Shown here in pieces: positions 19,908 through 28,706 of a stretch of 64,000 nt of DNA. The notes beneath the pieces were generated by a model that saw only the letters and a program-made list of their open reading frames with translations, made no database searches and had not been told where the DNA came from. A program made the translations under genes and the position numbers. Every line of letters begins with the position of its first letter. The stretch's first letter is position 1. This stretch comes from Agrobacterium tumefaciens (lineage in GTDB: Bacteria; Pseudomonadota; Alphaproteobacteria; Rhizobiales; Rhizobiaceae). The DNA lies in assembly GCF_009649785.1 (NCBI RefSeq), contig NZ_WJOK01000005.1:62001-126000 (forward strand), in the 5' to 3' direction.

Positions 19908-21479
19908 ATGTTTGAAAACCTCCAGGACCGCCTTGGTTCCATTCTGAATGGACTGACCGGCCGTGGCGCGCTGACGGAAGCCGATGTTGCCGCCGCCCTG
20001 CGTGAGGTTCGCCGTGCGCTTCTGGAAGCGGACGTTGCGCTGGAAGTCGTGCGTTCCTTCACCGACAGGGTGCGTGAAAAGGCTGTCGGCGCAGCCGTTC
20101 TGAAATCCATCAAGCCCGGCCAGATGGTCGTCAAGATCGTGCATGACGAACTTGTCGAGATGCTCGGCACCGAAGGCGTCTCAATCGACCTGCATGCGGC
20201 CGCCCCCGTCGTCATCATGATGGTGGGTCTGCAGGGTTCGGGCAAGACCACGACCACAGGCAAGATCGCCAAGCGCCTGACCGACCGCGACAAGAAGAAG
20301 GTGCTGATGGCATCTCTCGACACGCGTCGTCCGGCCGCACAGGAACAGCTTCGCCAGCTGGGCGTGCAGACCGGTGTCGATACGCTGCCGGTCATCGCCG
20401 GCCAGTCGCCGACAGATATCGCCGCACGCGCCGTGCAGGCCGCCAAGCTCGGCGGCCATGACGTCGTCATTCTCGACACCGCCGGCCGCACCCATATCGA
20501 CGAACCCTTGATGCTGGAAATGGCCGACATCAAGAAGAAGTCCAACCCGCATGAAATCCTGCTGGTCGCGGATTCGCTGACCGGTCAGGACGCCGTCAAT
20601 CTGGCGCGCAATTTCGATGAGCGCGTCGGCATCACCGGTCTCGTGCTCACCCGTATGGATGGCGACGGGCGCGGTGGTGCGGCCCTCTCCATGCGCGCCG
20701 TCACCGGCAAGCCGATCAAGCTGATCGGTATCGGCGAGCGCATGAACGAACTCGACGAGTTCCATCCGCGCCGTATCGCCGACCGTATTCTCGGCATGGG
20801 CGACATCGTTTCGCTGGTCGAGAAGGCTGCCGAAAACATCGATGCGGAAAAAGCCCGTGCCATGGCCGAGAAGATGGCCAAGGGCAAGTTCGACCTCAAC
20901 GATCTCTCCGACCAGCTTGCCCAGATGAAGAAGATGGGTGGCATGGGCGGTATCATGGGGCTGATGCCCGGCATGGCCGGCATGAAGGACAAGATGGCTT
21001 CCGCAGGCCTCAACGACAAGATGTTCGACCGCCAGATCGCCATCATCTCGTCGATGACCAAGGCCGAACGCGCCAATCCCGATATCCTCAAACACAGCCG
21101 CAAAAAGCGCATCGCCGCCGGTTCCGGAACCGATGCCGCCGAAATCAACAAGCTCTTGAAGATGCACCGTGGCATGGCCGACATGATGAAAGCCATGGGC
21201 GGCAAGGGCAAGGGCGGCATCATGAAGCAGATGATGGGCGGCCTTGCGGGCAAGATGGGGCTTGGTGGCATGATGGGCGGCGGCATGCCTGATCTGTCGA
21301 ACATCGACCCGAAGCAGCTCGAAGCACTTCAAAAACAGGCTGAAGCTGCCGGTCTTGGCAAGCCGGGCGCAATGCCCGGTCTCGGTGGTCTGCCCGGCGG
21401 GCTACCCGGTCTGGGCGGGACAAAGCTGCCGGGTCTTGGCGGCATGCCGGGCCTGCCCGGCTTCCCGAAAAAGAAGTGA
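19908..21479 (+). CDS. ffh: Signal recognition particle protein Ffh
   Basis: A 523-residue GTPase that binds 4.5S RNA and signal peptides and delivers ribosomes to FtsY. G1 is GLQGSGKTTTTGKIA, G3 DTAGRTHIDE and G4 TRMDGDGRGGAAL. The C-terminal M domain is methionine rich, with LKHSRKKRIAAGSG as the RNA-binding part. After the M domain comes a long tail of repeated LPGLGG-type units ending PGFPKKK, which lengthens it beyond the roughly 450 residues of E. coli Ffh. The ATG at 19908 (MFENLQDRLG) follows GGAAGAAACG; upstream in-frame codons are leader sequence. Confidence 0.97.
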   Translation: MFENLQDRLGSILNGLTGRGALTEADVAAALREVRRALLEADVALEVVRSFTDRVREKAVGAAVLKSIKPGQMVVKIVHDELVEMLGTEGVSIDLHAAAPVVIMMVGLQGSGKTTTTGKIAKRLTDRDKKKVLMASLDTRRPAAQEQLRQLGVQTGVDTLPVIAGQSPTDIAARAVQAAKLGGHDVVILDTAGRTHIDEPLMLEMADIKKKSNPHEILLVADSLTGQDAVNLARNFDERVGITGLVLTRMDGDGRGGAALSMRAVTGKPIKLIGIGERMNELDEFHPRRIADRILGMGDIVSLVEKAAENIDAEKARAMAEKMAKGKFDLNDLSDQLAQMKKMGGMGGIMGLMPGMAGMKDKMASAGLNDKMFDRQIAIISSMTKAERANPDILKHSRKKRIAAGSGTDAAEINKLLKMHRGMADMMKAMGGKGKGGIMKQMMGGLAGKMGLGGMMGGGMPDLSNIDPKQLEALQKQAEAAGLGKPGAMPGLGGLPGGLPGLGGTKLPGLGGMPGLPGFPKKK

Positions 21480-21490
21480 GGGCGACGCCA

Positions 21491-21808
21491 GTGAACAACG
21501 CAGAAGTGAAAGCCCAGCTTTCCGAATACCGCCAGTCGATCGACAATATCGATGCCGCACTGGTTCACATTCTTGCCGAACGTTTCCGCTGTACCAAGGC
21601 GGTGGGCGTGCTGAAGGCAAAATACAATTTGCCGCCGGCGGACCCGGCGCGCGAGGAATACCAGATCGAACGCCTTCGCCGTCTGGCAAAGGATGCAAAT
21701 CTGGATCCGGATTTCGCCGAGAAGTTTCTAAACTTCGTCATCAAGGAAGTCATCCGGCATCATGAAGCAATAGCCGCCGAACATGGCGGTAATGAAAAGA
21801 CCGCCTAA
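21491..21808 (+). CDS. Chorismate mutase (AroQ type)
   Basis: A 105-residue all-helical protein of the AroQ class, converting chorismate to prephenate for Phe and Tyr. It has the helix-1 motif LSEYRQSIDNIDAALVHIL and the catalytic region ERFRCTKAVGVLKAKY. The start is GTG; I favour 21491 because GAGGG precedes it, but a GTG at 21476 overlaps the ffh stop and is possible. The protein stands alone rather than fused to prephenate dehydratase. It is co-oriented with ffh and followed 33 bases later by rpsP. Confidence 0.92.
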   Translation: MNNAEVKAQLSEYRQSIDNIDAALVHILAERFRCTKAVGVLKAKYNLPPADPAREEYQIERLRRLAKDANLDPDFAEKFLNFVIKEVIRHHEAIAAEHGGNEKTA

Positions 21809-21841
21809 CCGGCGGGCAAGCTATCTCAAGGAGTAAATAAC

Positions 21842-22219
21842 ATGGCACTTAAAATTCGTCTCGCACGCGGTGGTTCCAAGAAGCGCCCGTACTACCAGAT
21901 CGTCGTTGCTGACGCCCGTTCGCCCCGCGACGGCCGTTTCCTCGAGAAGGTCGGTTCCTGGAACCCGATGCTCGCCAAGGACAACCCGCAGCGCATCGAG
22001 CTGAAGGCTGACCTCATCAAGGAATGGATCGCCAAGGGCGCACAGCCGACCGACCGCGTTCTGCGCTTCCTCGCAGAGGCAGGCCTTGCCGATCGCGCCG
22101 CTCGCAGCAACCCGGAAAAGGCACTGCCGGGCAAGCGCGCTCTGGAACGCGTTGCAGAAAAGAAGCAGAAGGCTGAAGACGCCGCTGCTGCCGCAGCAGA
22201 AGCTTCTGCTGCAGAATAA
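21842..22219 (+). CDS. rpsP: 30S ribosomal protein S16
   Basis: A 125-residue ribosomal protein beginning [18 protein letters not shown], the S16 signature. After the core of about 85 residues it has an Ala/Glu/Lys-rich tail typical of alphaproteobacterial S16. AGGAGTAAATAAC sets the ATG. The gene ends with a strong terminator, which separates it from rimM. Confidence 0.98.
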   Translation: MALKIRLARGGSKKRPYYQIVVADARSPRDGRFLEKVGSWNPMLAKDNPQRIELKADLIKEWIAKGAQPTDRVLRFLAEAGLADRAARSNPEKALPGKRALERVAEKKQKAEDAAAAAAEASAAE

Positions 22220-22240
22220 TCTGCAATAGAATTTTAGAGA

Positions 22241-22276
22241 ACGGGTGGCGTGGTTTTCCATGCCGCCCGTTTTTTG
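22241..22276 (+). terminator. Rho-independent terminator after rpsP
   Basis: The arms ACGGGTGGCGTGG (22241-22253) and CCATGCCGCCCGT (22258-22270) pair around loop TTTT with a mismatch, and a T-run follows. Confidence 0.88.
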
Positions 22277-22298
22277 TTTATTTTGGTATCAACAAACT

Positions 22299-22383
22299 TT
22301 AGAGCGTCAGGAACTATGCTCTAACGCGTTGGATCTGCGCATCGTGCACTGTGAAAATCGATTCCGATTTTCACGCTGATGCT
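22299..22383. repeat. Double-hairpin intergenic element between rpsP and rimM
   Basis: Two perfect inverted repeats lie in a row. TTAGAGC/GCTCTAA is at 22299-22305 and 22318-22324. GTGAAAATCG/CGATTTTCAC is at 22351-22360 and 22365-22374. Arrangement and AT-rich inner palindrome resemble dispersed palindromic elements of rhizobial intergenic regions. No second copy was noticed in this window, so the repeat status is inferred. Confidence 0.5.
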
Positions 22384-22423
22384 GTAAACCAGACGCAACC
22401 AACACCAGAAGACGGACGGCCCG

Positions 22424-22990
22424 ATGGCAAAGCTGGAAAACCCGATACTCATGGCAAAGATCGGCGGCGCACAGGGATTGCGCGGCGAAGTCCGCGTCAG
22501 CACCTATACGGACGAACCGATGGCGCTCGGCGATTACGGTAATCTGGTGAGCGCCGATGGCCGCGTCTTCGAAATTCTGGAAGTCCGCGAGGGCAAGAAT
22601 GTGGTTGTCGTCCGCTTCAGGGGTATCAACGACCGCAATGCGGCGGAAAGCCTGAACGGGCTCGAACTGTTCATCGAACGCGACAATCTGCCGGACGATG
22701 AGCTGGACGACGACGAATTTTATTATGCCGACCTCGAAGGGCTGGAAGCCGTCGATGCCGAAGGCAAAAGCTATGGCGCCGTCAGCGCCGTTTACGATTT
22801 CGGCGCAGGCGACCTCCTGGAGCTGAAAGGTGCGGGCCGCCGTCCCGCCCTCATCCCCTTTTCGGAAGCAGCCGTGCTTGAAATCGATCTGGAGGCGAGA
22901 CGCATTCTCATCGATCCCATGGCTGCTGGCCTGATCGACAATCCGGACGACAAAGACGAAACCGGCGCATCGCCTTTCGGCAAGAAATAA
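22424..22990 (+). CDS. rimM: Ribosome maturation factor RimM
   Basis: A 188-residue 16S rRNA processing factor that binds S19 and helps assemble the 30S head. The N-terminal barrel has [20 protein letters not shown] and the C-terminal PRC-barrel has [16 protein letters not shown] and LIPFSEAAV. It starts MAKLENPIL at 22424 and is followed four bases after its stop by trmD. Confidence 0.95.
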   Translation: MAKLENPILMAKIGGAQGLRGEVRVSTYTDEPMALGDYGNLVSADGRVFEILEVREGKNVVVVRFRGINDRNAAESLNGLELFIERDNLPDDELDDDEFYYADLEGLEAVDAEGKSYGAVSAVYDFGAGDLLELKGAGRRPALIPFSEAAVLEIDLEARRILIDPMAAGLIDNPDDKDETGASPFGKK

Positions 22991-22994
22991 GGCC

Positions 22995-23684
22995 ATGACG
23001 TTCAAGGCTACCGTTCTGACGCTCTACCCGGAAATGTTTCCCGGGCATCTCGGATATTCGCTGGCGGGCAAGGCGCTGGAGCGCGAGCAATGGTCGCTTG
23101 AGGCCGTGCAGATCCGTGAATTCGCCACCGACAGGCACAGAAGCGTGGACGACACCCCGGCAGGCGGCGGCGCCGGCATGGTGCTGAAACCCGACATTCT
23201 GGCCGCAGCCATCGACAATGTTTCAGATGGAGATACGCGACCGCGTCTGCTGATGAGCCCGCGCGGCAGGCCACTGTCGCAGGACCGAGTGCGCGAACTG
23301 GCGGCAGGCGACGGCGCGATTATCGTGTGCGGACGCTTCGAAGGCGTCGACCAGCGGGTCATAGATGCGCGCGGGTTGGAGGAAGTGTCGATCGGCGATT
23401 ACATTCTCTCCGGCGGCGAGCCGGCCGCGCTGACGCTTCTGGACGCCATTGTCCGCATTCTGCCGGGCGTCATGGGCAACGATCTCTCAGGCGTGCATGA
23501 AAGCTTCGAGGGTGGGCTTCTGGAGCATCCGCACTACACCCGTCCGCAGGTCTGGGAAGGCCGCGACATCCCAGCCGTTCTCACCTCGGGCAATCACGCC
23601 GTCATCGACAAATGGCGGCACGAGCAGGCGCTGGCGTTGACGAAGGAAAGACGGCCCGACCTGCTGGAAAAGGCCAAGGTTTAA
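22995..23684 (+). CDS. trmD: tRNA (guanine-N1)-methyltransferase TrmD
   Basis: A 229-residue SPOUT enzyme making m1G37 in tRNAs. Family marks are [20 protein letters not shown] at the start, [13 protein letters not shown], the knot loop [15 protein letters not shown] and YTRPQVWEG. It is translationally close to rimM (four-base gap). Its stop overlaps the stop of the convergent TauE-type gene within TTTAAA, so no separate terminator exists between them. Confidence 0.97.
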   Translation: MTFKATVLTLYPEMFPGHLGYSLAGKALEREQWSLEAVQIREFATDRHRSVDDTPAGGGAGMVLKPDILAAAIDNVSDGDTRPRLLMSPRGRPLSQDRVRELAAGDGAIIVCGRFEGVDQRVIDARGLEEVSIGDYILSGGEPAALTLLDAIVRILPGVMGNDLSGVHESFEGGLLEHPHYTRPQVWEGRDIPAVLTSGNHAVIDKWRHEQALALTKERRPDLLEKAKV

Positions 23685-24427
23685 ACCGAGACGAAATAAT
23701 AGGCCGTCAGCACCAGCCCGACTGCAATGACCAGCCAGCGGATGATCCACTGCGGCACCCGCCTTGCCGTGTGCACTCCCACATATCCGCCAAGCGCGGC
23801 CGCCGGGAACATGATGAGGGCGGCCCACCAGGAAACGACGCCGCCGCTGACGAAGATCGTAATGGCGATGATCGCGATCACCACCGAGAGCAGGTTCTTC
23901 AGGGCATTCAGATGATGATAGCTGCCACCCGAGGTCATTCCGAGGATGGCCAGCATCATGATGCCCATGCCCGCCCCGAAAAAACCACCATAGATGGAGG
24001 CGAGCCACTGAAAGAAGAGGCTCGGCACATTACCGGGTGAACGCTCGGCACTGGCCTTCGGTCGCAGCCACGGGCCAGCGGCAAAAACAACGGTTGCGGC
24101 CAGAAGCAACCATGGCACAAGCTGGCGGAAGGAGGGGTTGTCGAGCGACAGGAGCAAAAGCGACCCCGCCAGCCCGCCGACGATGGAGACGGCCGACAGG
24201 AGGATCGCCTCGCGCCAGTGGGCGCGGATTTCAGGCCCGTAGGCGATCACGGAGGTGATGTAACCGGGAAACTGCACGATCGCCGACGTGGCATTGGCGA
24301 CAATCGGCGGCAGGCCTGCAAGCGTCATCGCCCCGAAGGTCAAAAAGGTGCCGCCACCGGCGATCGCATTGACCACGCCAGATAGAAAGCCGGTCGCAAA
24401 CAGCATCATGATAATAAGTACGGACAT
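23681..24427 (-). CDS. TauE/SafE (TSUP) family membrane permease
   Basis: A 248-residue membrane protein with about eight hydrophobic segments. The family signature [22 protein letters not shown] is at the N-terminus. A second half-repeat opens near [22 protein letters not shown] proteins export or import sulfonates, sulfite or other small organic anions; the substrate here is unknown. I chose the ATG at 24427 because GGGAGGGGCC precedes it. It lies in reverse between trmD and rplS, genes that are usually adjacent. Confidence 0.9.
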   Translation of the reverse strand: MSVLIIMMLFATGFLSGVVNAIAGGGTFLTFGAMTLAGLPPIVANATSAIVQFPGYITSVIAYGPEIRAHWREAILLSAVSIVGGLAGSLLLLSLDNPSFRQLVPWLLLAATVVFAAGPWLRPKASAERSPGNVPSLFFQWLASIYGGFFGAGMGIMMLAILGMTSGGSYHHLNALKNLLSVVIAIIAITIFVSGGVVSWWAALIMFPAAALGGYVGVHTARRVPQWIIRWLVIAVGLVLTAYYFVSV

Positions 24428-24694
24428 GGCCCCTCCCAAGGTTTCCATGCCATAACCGGGGAAACGCACCTTCGCAACAGCCCGTACGTCGCCCACAATT
24501 GATAAAATATTGTCATGAAGGGATGACAAATGCCGCTGCCTCGTGTATGTGCCCGCGTGGAATTGGGGTTTTCCCCTTTAACCGCAAGCAAAGAATGGCG
24601 AACCCGCTCCTGCCGCACGGCATGGTCTGAAGGCATTGACCGACAGACGAAACGTTGAGCGCTCTGGCTGTTTCAGAAGAAATCAGAGGTTAAC

Positions 24695-25234
24695 ATGACC
24701 AATATCATTCAGCAGCTGGAAGCCGAACAGGCTGCCAAGATCGAAGCGAAGCGCACCCTGCCTGAGTTTTCTCCGGGCGACACGCTGCGCGTCAACGTGC
24801 GCGTTACCGAAGGTAACCGTACCCGCGTTCAGGCTTACGAAGGCGTTTGCATCGCCCGTTCAGGCGGCGGCCTTTCCGAGAGCTTCACCGTTCGCAAGAT
24901 CTCCTACGGCGAAGGCGTCGAGCGCGTATTCCCGATCTACTCCCCGCTGGTCGAAGGCGTTGAAATCGTTCGCCGCGGTAAGGTTCGCCGCGCGAAGCTC
25001 TACTACCTGCGCGATCGTCGCGGCAAGGCTGCCCGTATCGTTGAAAACACCGGTACGCGCGCCCGCAAGCTGAACGAATCCGAGCGCCAGGCAGTCGCCG
25101 AAGAAAAGGCACGTCTGGAAGCTGAAAAGGTAGCAGCAGCACAGGCTCTCGCCGCCGAAAAGGCAGCAGCCGAAGCAGCAGAAGCCAAGGCAGCGGAAGA
25201 AGCAGCAAAGGCTGCGGAAACTGCAGCGGAATAA
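24695..25234 (+). CDS. rplS: 50S ribosomal protein L19
   Basis: A 179-residue ribosomal protein. The core ([12 protein letters not shown] through [13 protein letters not shown]) is the usual 115-120 residues. An Ala/Glu/Lys-rich helical tail of about 50 residues follows, as in other Rhizobiales. TCAGAGG lies before the ATG. The 267-bp gap upstream, shared with the divergent TSUP gene, must hold its promoter, but no clear box pair was found. Confidence 0.97.
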   Translation: MTNIIQQLEAEQAAKIEAKRTLPEFSPGDTLRVNVRVTEGNRTRVQAYEGVCIARSGGGLSESFTVRKISYGEGVERVFPIYSPLVEGVEIVRRGKVRRAKLYYLRDRRGKAARIVENTGTRARKLNESERQAVAEEKARLEAEKVAAAQALAAEKAAAEAAEAKAAEEAAKAAETAAE

Positions 25235-25261
25235 GATTTCCATTTTGATGGATTTACGGAG

Positions 25262-25290
25262 AAGGCGGTCTTTGGACCGCCTTTTTTGTT
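25262..25290 (+). terminator. Rho-independent terminator after rplS
   Basis: AAGGCGGTC (25262-25270) pairs with GACCGCCTT (25275-25283) around loop TTTG, followed by a T-run. Confidence 0.9.
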
Positions 25291-25483
25291 GCATCGTTGC
25301 GCCATAACACTCTGGTGGGCGACATAGCGTCACGTCCAGCCTTCGACCCCATCTCCGTATCGACAGATCAAGATCAAAGTCGTATTGCCACTTATCTCTT
25401 TGCCTAATTTATTTAGAACATTCTCTAATAGCATTGCCTAGTTTCACTTATTGTGCAATTTTCGCGCAGTTTTAGGTGTTGAT

Positions 25484-27220
25484 ATGTTTTTTTTTAATTC
25501 TTTTTTAACAAAAAATAAGCGCGCTTTCTTCGCTGTCGGCCTTGCCAGCGCACTCATGAATATTCTCAACCTTTCCGGCTCACTTTTCATGCTGGAGGTT
25601 TATGACCGGATTCTGCCGAGCAAGAGTATTCCTTCTCTTGTCGCTCTCGTTGTTCTGCTGGTTATTCTCTATGCCTTTCTCGTGGGGTTCGATGCTCTGC
25701 GCGGCCGGATATTGGCTCGCATCTCGGACAATATGGACGACGAGCTCAATCAGAAGCTCTTCAGGGCATCAATCAGCGCACCACTTGCCGCCTATGGCAA
25801 GGTAGACGGGCTGCAGATCGTCGGCGATCTCGATCAGATACGTCAATTCTTGTCCGGGCCGGGACCAGCAGCTTTCTTTGATATTCCCTGGCTGCCCATC
25901 TATCTGCTGATCTGTTTTGCCTTGCATCCCTGGATCGGTTTTGCCGTGCTTGGCGGCGCCCTGGTCCTTGTCGTGTTGACGCTCATAACCAACTGGCTGA
26001 CCGAAAGGGCGACCAAACAGGCCTACACCGTGCGCGGACAGAGAAATGCACTCGTCGGCAGCAGCCAGCGCAACATCGAGTCCATAAGAACCATGGGCAT
26101 GATGAATGCGGTGACGTCGATGTGGGACGATCTGCACTCCAATTACCGCGCCGTCACACTCTCGACGTCGGACACGGCGGGCATGCTCGCCGCAATTTCC
26201 CGAACATTCCGCCTTTTGTTACAGTCGGGTGTGATGGCAATCGGCGCCCTGCTGGTTATCGAGGGGCATGCGTCAGCGGGTAGCATCATCGCAGGCTCCA
26301 TCCTCTCGGCCAAAGCGCTGGGCCCTGTCGAACACGCAATTGCAAACTGGCGCAGCTTCATGACTGCGCGACAGGGCTGGAAACGCATCAACGAGTTTCT
26401 CGAACTCGTACCGGAACCCGCACAGCCGCTTTCCCTGCCGCCACCGAAATATACCGTTGCCATCGATCGCGTGACCGGCGGTCCGCCCAATGGTGCGCGA
26501 GATACCGTGGCCGATATTTCCTTCACGTTGAACGCGGGCGATGGCCTTGGCATCATTGGGCCGAGCGCTTCCGGTAAATCCACGCTGGCACGTTTGATAA
26601 CCGGTATCTGGCCCTATGAGCGCGGCTCCGTGCGCTTCGATGGCGCCGGACTGAACCAGTGGGATTTCGAGGTTCTCGGTAAATCCATCGGTTACATGCC
26701 CCAGCAGGTGGAGCTGATGCCAGGCACGGTCGCGCAAAATATCGCGCGCTTCGACCGTGACGCAACGGCGGAAGCCATCGTTTCGGCAGCCAAGGCCGCT
26801 CAGGTTCATGATCTCATCCTGAACCTGCCCCACGGTTACGACACCTATATCGGCGACCGAGGAGAGGCATTGTCAGGCGGGCAAAAACAGCGCATCGGCC
26901 TGGCGCGGGCGCTTTTCGGGGATCCCTTCTTTGTCATCCTCGATGAGCCGAACTCCAATCTGGACAGCGAAGGCGAGGCAGCCTTGCGCAACGCCATTGG
27001 CGACATAAGGGCGCGAGGCGGCATCGTGGTCGTCATTGCCCATCGTCCGAGCGCCATCGAAAGCGTCAATCTTGTGATGGTGATGAGCAATGGCCGCATG
27101 CTTCGCTTCGGCACCAAGGAAGAGGTGCTTGCGCAAATCCTGCGTCAAAATATTCGCCAGGTGCCGGAAACAGAAGAAGAAGTACGTAAGCTGGAAAGCC
27201 GGGTGGGTGAAAATGGTTGA
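25484..27220 (+). CDS. Type I secretion system permease/ATPase (PrtD/PrsD type)
   Basis: A 578-residue ABC exporter for type I protein secretion. The membrane domain (residues 1-300) opens with NILNLSGSLFMLEVYDRIL, a hallmark of the PrtD class. The ATPase has Walker A GPSASGKSTLARLI, signature LSGGQKQRIGLARAL, Walker B FFVILDEPNSNLD and the His switch VVIAHRPS. No C39 peptidase or CLD domain precedes the membrane part. I chose the ATG at 25484, after AGGTGTTGAT; a GTG at 25451 is in frame. The T-rich first codons (a run of nine T) differ from the usual GC-rich genes here. The next gene overlaps its end by eight bases. Confidence 0.92.
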   Translation: MFFFNSFLTKNKRAFFAVGLASALMNILNLSGSLFMLEVYDRILPSKSIPSLVALVVLLVILYAFLVGFDALRGRILARISDNMDDELNQKLFRASISAPLAAYGKVDGLQIVGDLDQIRQFLSGPGPAAFFDIPWLPIYLLICFALHPWIGFAVLGGALVLVVLTLITNWLTERATKQAYTVRGQRNALVGSSQRNIESIRTMGMMNAVTSMWDDLHSNYRAVTLSTSDTAGMLAAISRTFRLLLQSGVMAIGALLVIEGHASAGSIIAGSILSAKALGPVEHAIANWRSFMTARQGWKRINEFLELVPEPAQPLSLPPPKYTVAIDRVTGGPPNGARDTVADISFTLNAGDGLGIIGPSASGKSTLARLITGIWPYERGSVRFDGAGLNQWDFEVLGKSIGYMPQQVELMPGTVAQNIARFDRDATAEAIVSAAKAAQVHDLILNLPHGYDTYIGDRGEALSGGQKQRIGLARALFGDPFFVILDEPNSNLDSEGEAALRNAIGDIRARGGIVVVIAHRPSAIESVNLVMVMSNGRMLRFGTKEEVLAQILRQNIRQVPETEEEVRKLESRVGENG

Positions 27221-28526
27221 GGGAGAAAAAACCGGCGTGACGAAAACATCTATCGTCAAACACTCAACCGCCGTAGTCGTTCTTGCTGCCGGCCTTCTTT
27301 TCGGCCTGGGTGGCTGGGCGGCTCTCGCGAAGCTTTCGGGGGCGGTCGTCGCCACGGGCCGGGTCGTTGTCGAAGGCAACTCCAAGAAAATTCAGCACCT
27401 TTCCGGCGGTATTGTCAGCCAGATCAATGTTGCGGAAGGTGACACGGTGGAGGCCGGTCAGGTTTTGCTGCGGCTGAGTGGCACGATCGTTCAGGCAAAC
27501 CTGTCCATTGTCGAAAATACGCTCGCGCAGCTTTATGCACGCCGCGCGCGTCTGCGTGCCGAAATCTCCGACGCCACCTCTTTCACAACGCCGGAAGATC
27601 TGGCCGTCTTGACCAATTCGAAAGCTGCCAAAACATTCATCGACAGTGAGCAGAACCTTTTCAACAGCCGTCGCAGTGCACTGATCGGCATGAAGAAGCA
27701 ATTGGTAACGCGCAAGGATCAGCTAGCCGATGAAGCGCGGGGCATGGACGTGCAGATTGAGGCGACCAACAATGAACTTGCTATCGTAAGGGAAGACGTC
27801 TCAAAGACACGGGAGCTATATGCCAAGGGGCTGGTAACGCTTCAGCGCCTCAACCTTCTCAAGCGGCAGCTTTCCAATCTCGAAGGTCAGCAGGGCCAGT
27901 ATATGGCCGCGCGTGCGCAGACGGTAGGCAAGCTGAGCGAAATGGACTTGCAGTCGCTTCAGCTTGACGAGGACCGCAAGTCCGAGGTCACAAAAGATCT
28001 GACGTCAATCGAAGCCACCGTTGCGGAATACGAGGAACGGCTTGCGGCAACACGCGACCAGCTCGACCGCCTCGATATTCGCTCGCCGATTGCGGGGCGT
28101 ATCTACCAGCTGTCGGTACACAACATAAACGGCGTCATCCAGCCGGGCGAAGTGCTTATGCTGGTGGTGCCGGCAAAGGAAGATCTTGCAATCGACGCCA
28201 ATGTTCTTCCAAACGACATAGACCAAATCTATGTCGGGCAGCCAGTGACCATTCGGTTCACGGCTTTCAATCAGAGCACGACGCCGGATGTAAGCGCTGA
28301 AGTCGCAGTCGTCGCCCCGGACTTGCAGACAGATTCCCGAAGCGGGGCGTCATTTTACGCACTGCGCATCAAGCCGAGCAAAACTGGAATGGACCATATA
28401 CCAGGTGGACGGTTGTATCCGGGCATGCCGGCCGAAGTCTTCATACAGACAAGCGAAAGAAGCGTTCTTTCCTATTTTGTCAAACCGTTCCAGGACAGGC
28501 TTAGAAAGACGTTCCTGCAGGAATAA
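27213..28526 (+). CDS. HlyD-family type I secretion membrane fusion protein
   Basis: A 437-residue periplasmic adaptor. One membrane helix lies near residues 15-40. A biotinyl-lipoyl half motif (GGIVSQINVAEGDTVEAGQ) follows, then a long coiled coil (about residues 90-280). The second half motif and beta-barrel (DIRSPIAGRIYQLS, PAKEDLAIDANVLPNDID) complete it. It bridges the ABC exporter to an outer membrane TolC-like channel, which is not encoded here. Its ATG lies inside the end of the ATPase gene, so the two are coupled. The start at 27213 (MVEGEKTGVT) is preferred to an upstream frame inside the ATPase. Confidence 0.92.
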   Translation: MVEGEKTGVTKTSIVKHSTAVVVLAAGLLFGLGGWAALAKLSGAVVATGRVVVEGNSKKIQHLSGGIVSQINVAEGDTVEAGQVLLRLSGTIVQANLSIVENTLAQLYARRARLRAEISDATSFTTPEDLAVLTNSKAAKTFIDSEQNLFNSRRSALIGMKKQLVTRKDQLADEARGMDVQIEATNNELAIVREDVSKTRELYAKGLVTLQRLNLLKRQLSNLEGQQGQYMAARAQTVGKLSEMDLQSLQLDEDRKSEVTKDLTSIEATVAEYEERLAATRDQLDRLDIRSPIAGRIYQLSVHNINGVIQPGEVLMLVVPAKEDLAIDANVLPNDIDQIYVGQPVTIRFTAFNQSTTPDVSAEVAVVAPDLQTDSRSGASFYALRIKPSKTGMDHIPGGRLYPGMPAEVFIQTSERSVLSYFVKPFQDRLRKTFLQE

Positions 28527-28706
28527 AAGACTTACATTACATGTTTTCTTAGAAACGATTCGCAAATACACCAAGAGCGAGAATTTTTCCAAAAAAAACA
28601 ATTTCTCATATTGTCTTGCCATTTATAATGTACTAATTATCACCCGCAATATTTATTAAATTTAATTTCGATACATCGAATTCTCAAAAATTTATAGGAG
28701 AGTAAA
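28527..28706 (+). promoter_or_regulatory. AT-rich leader region of the RTX-like gene
   Basis: These 180 bases are strikingly AT-rich compared with the flanking genes. They contain a 14-base near-perfect palindrome, TTCGAT/ATCGAA around AC, at 28667-28680. TATAAT-like sequence occurs near 28624 but with no good -35 partner. A clear ribosome site (TAGGAGAGTAAA) precedes the ATG at 28707. The cargo gene may be transcribed separately from its transporter. Confidence 0.45.
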
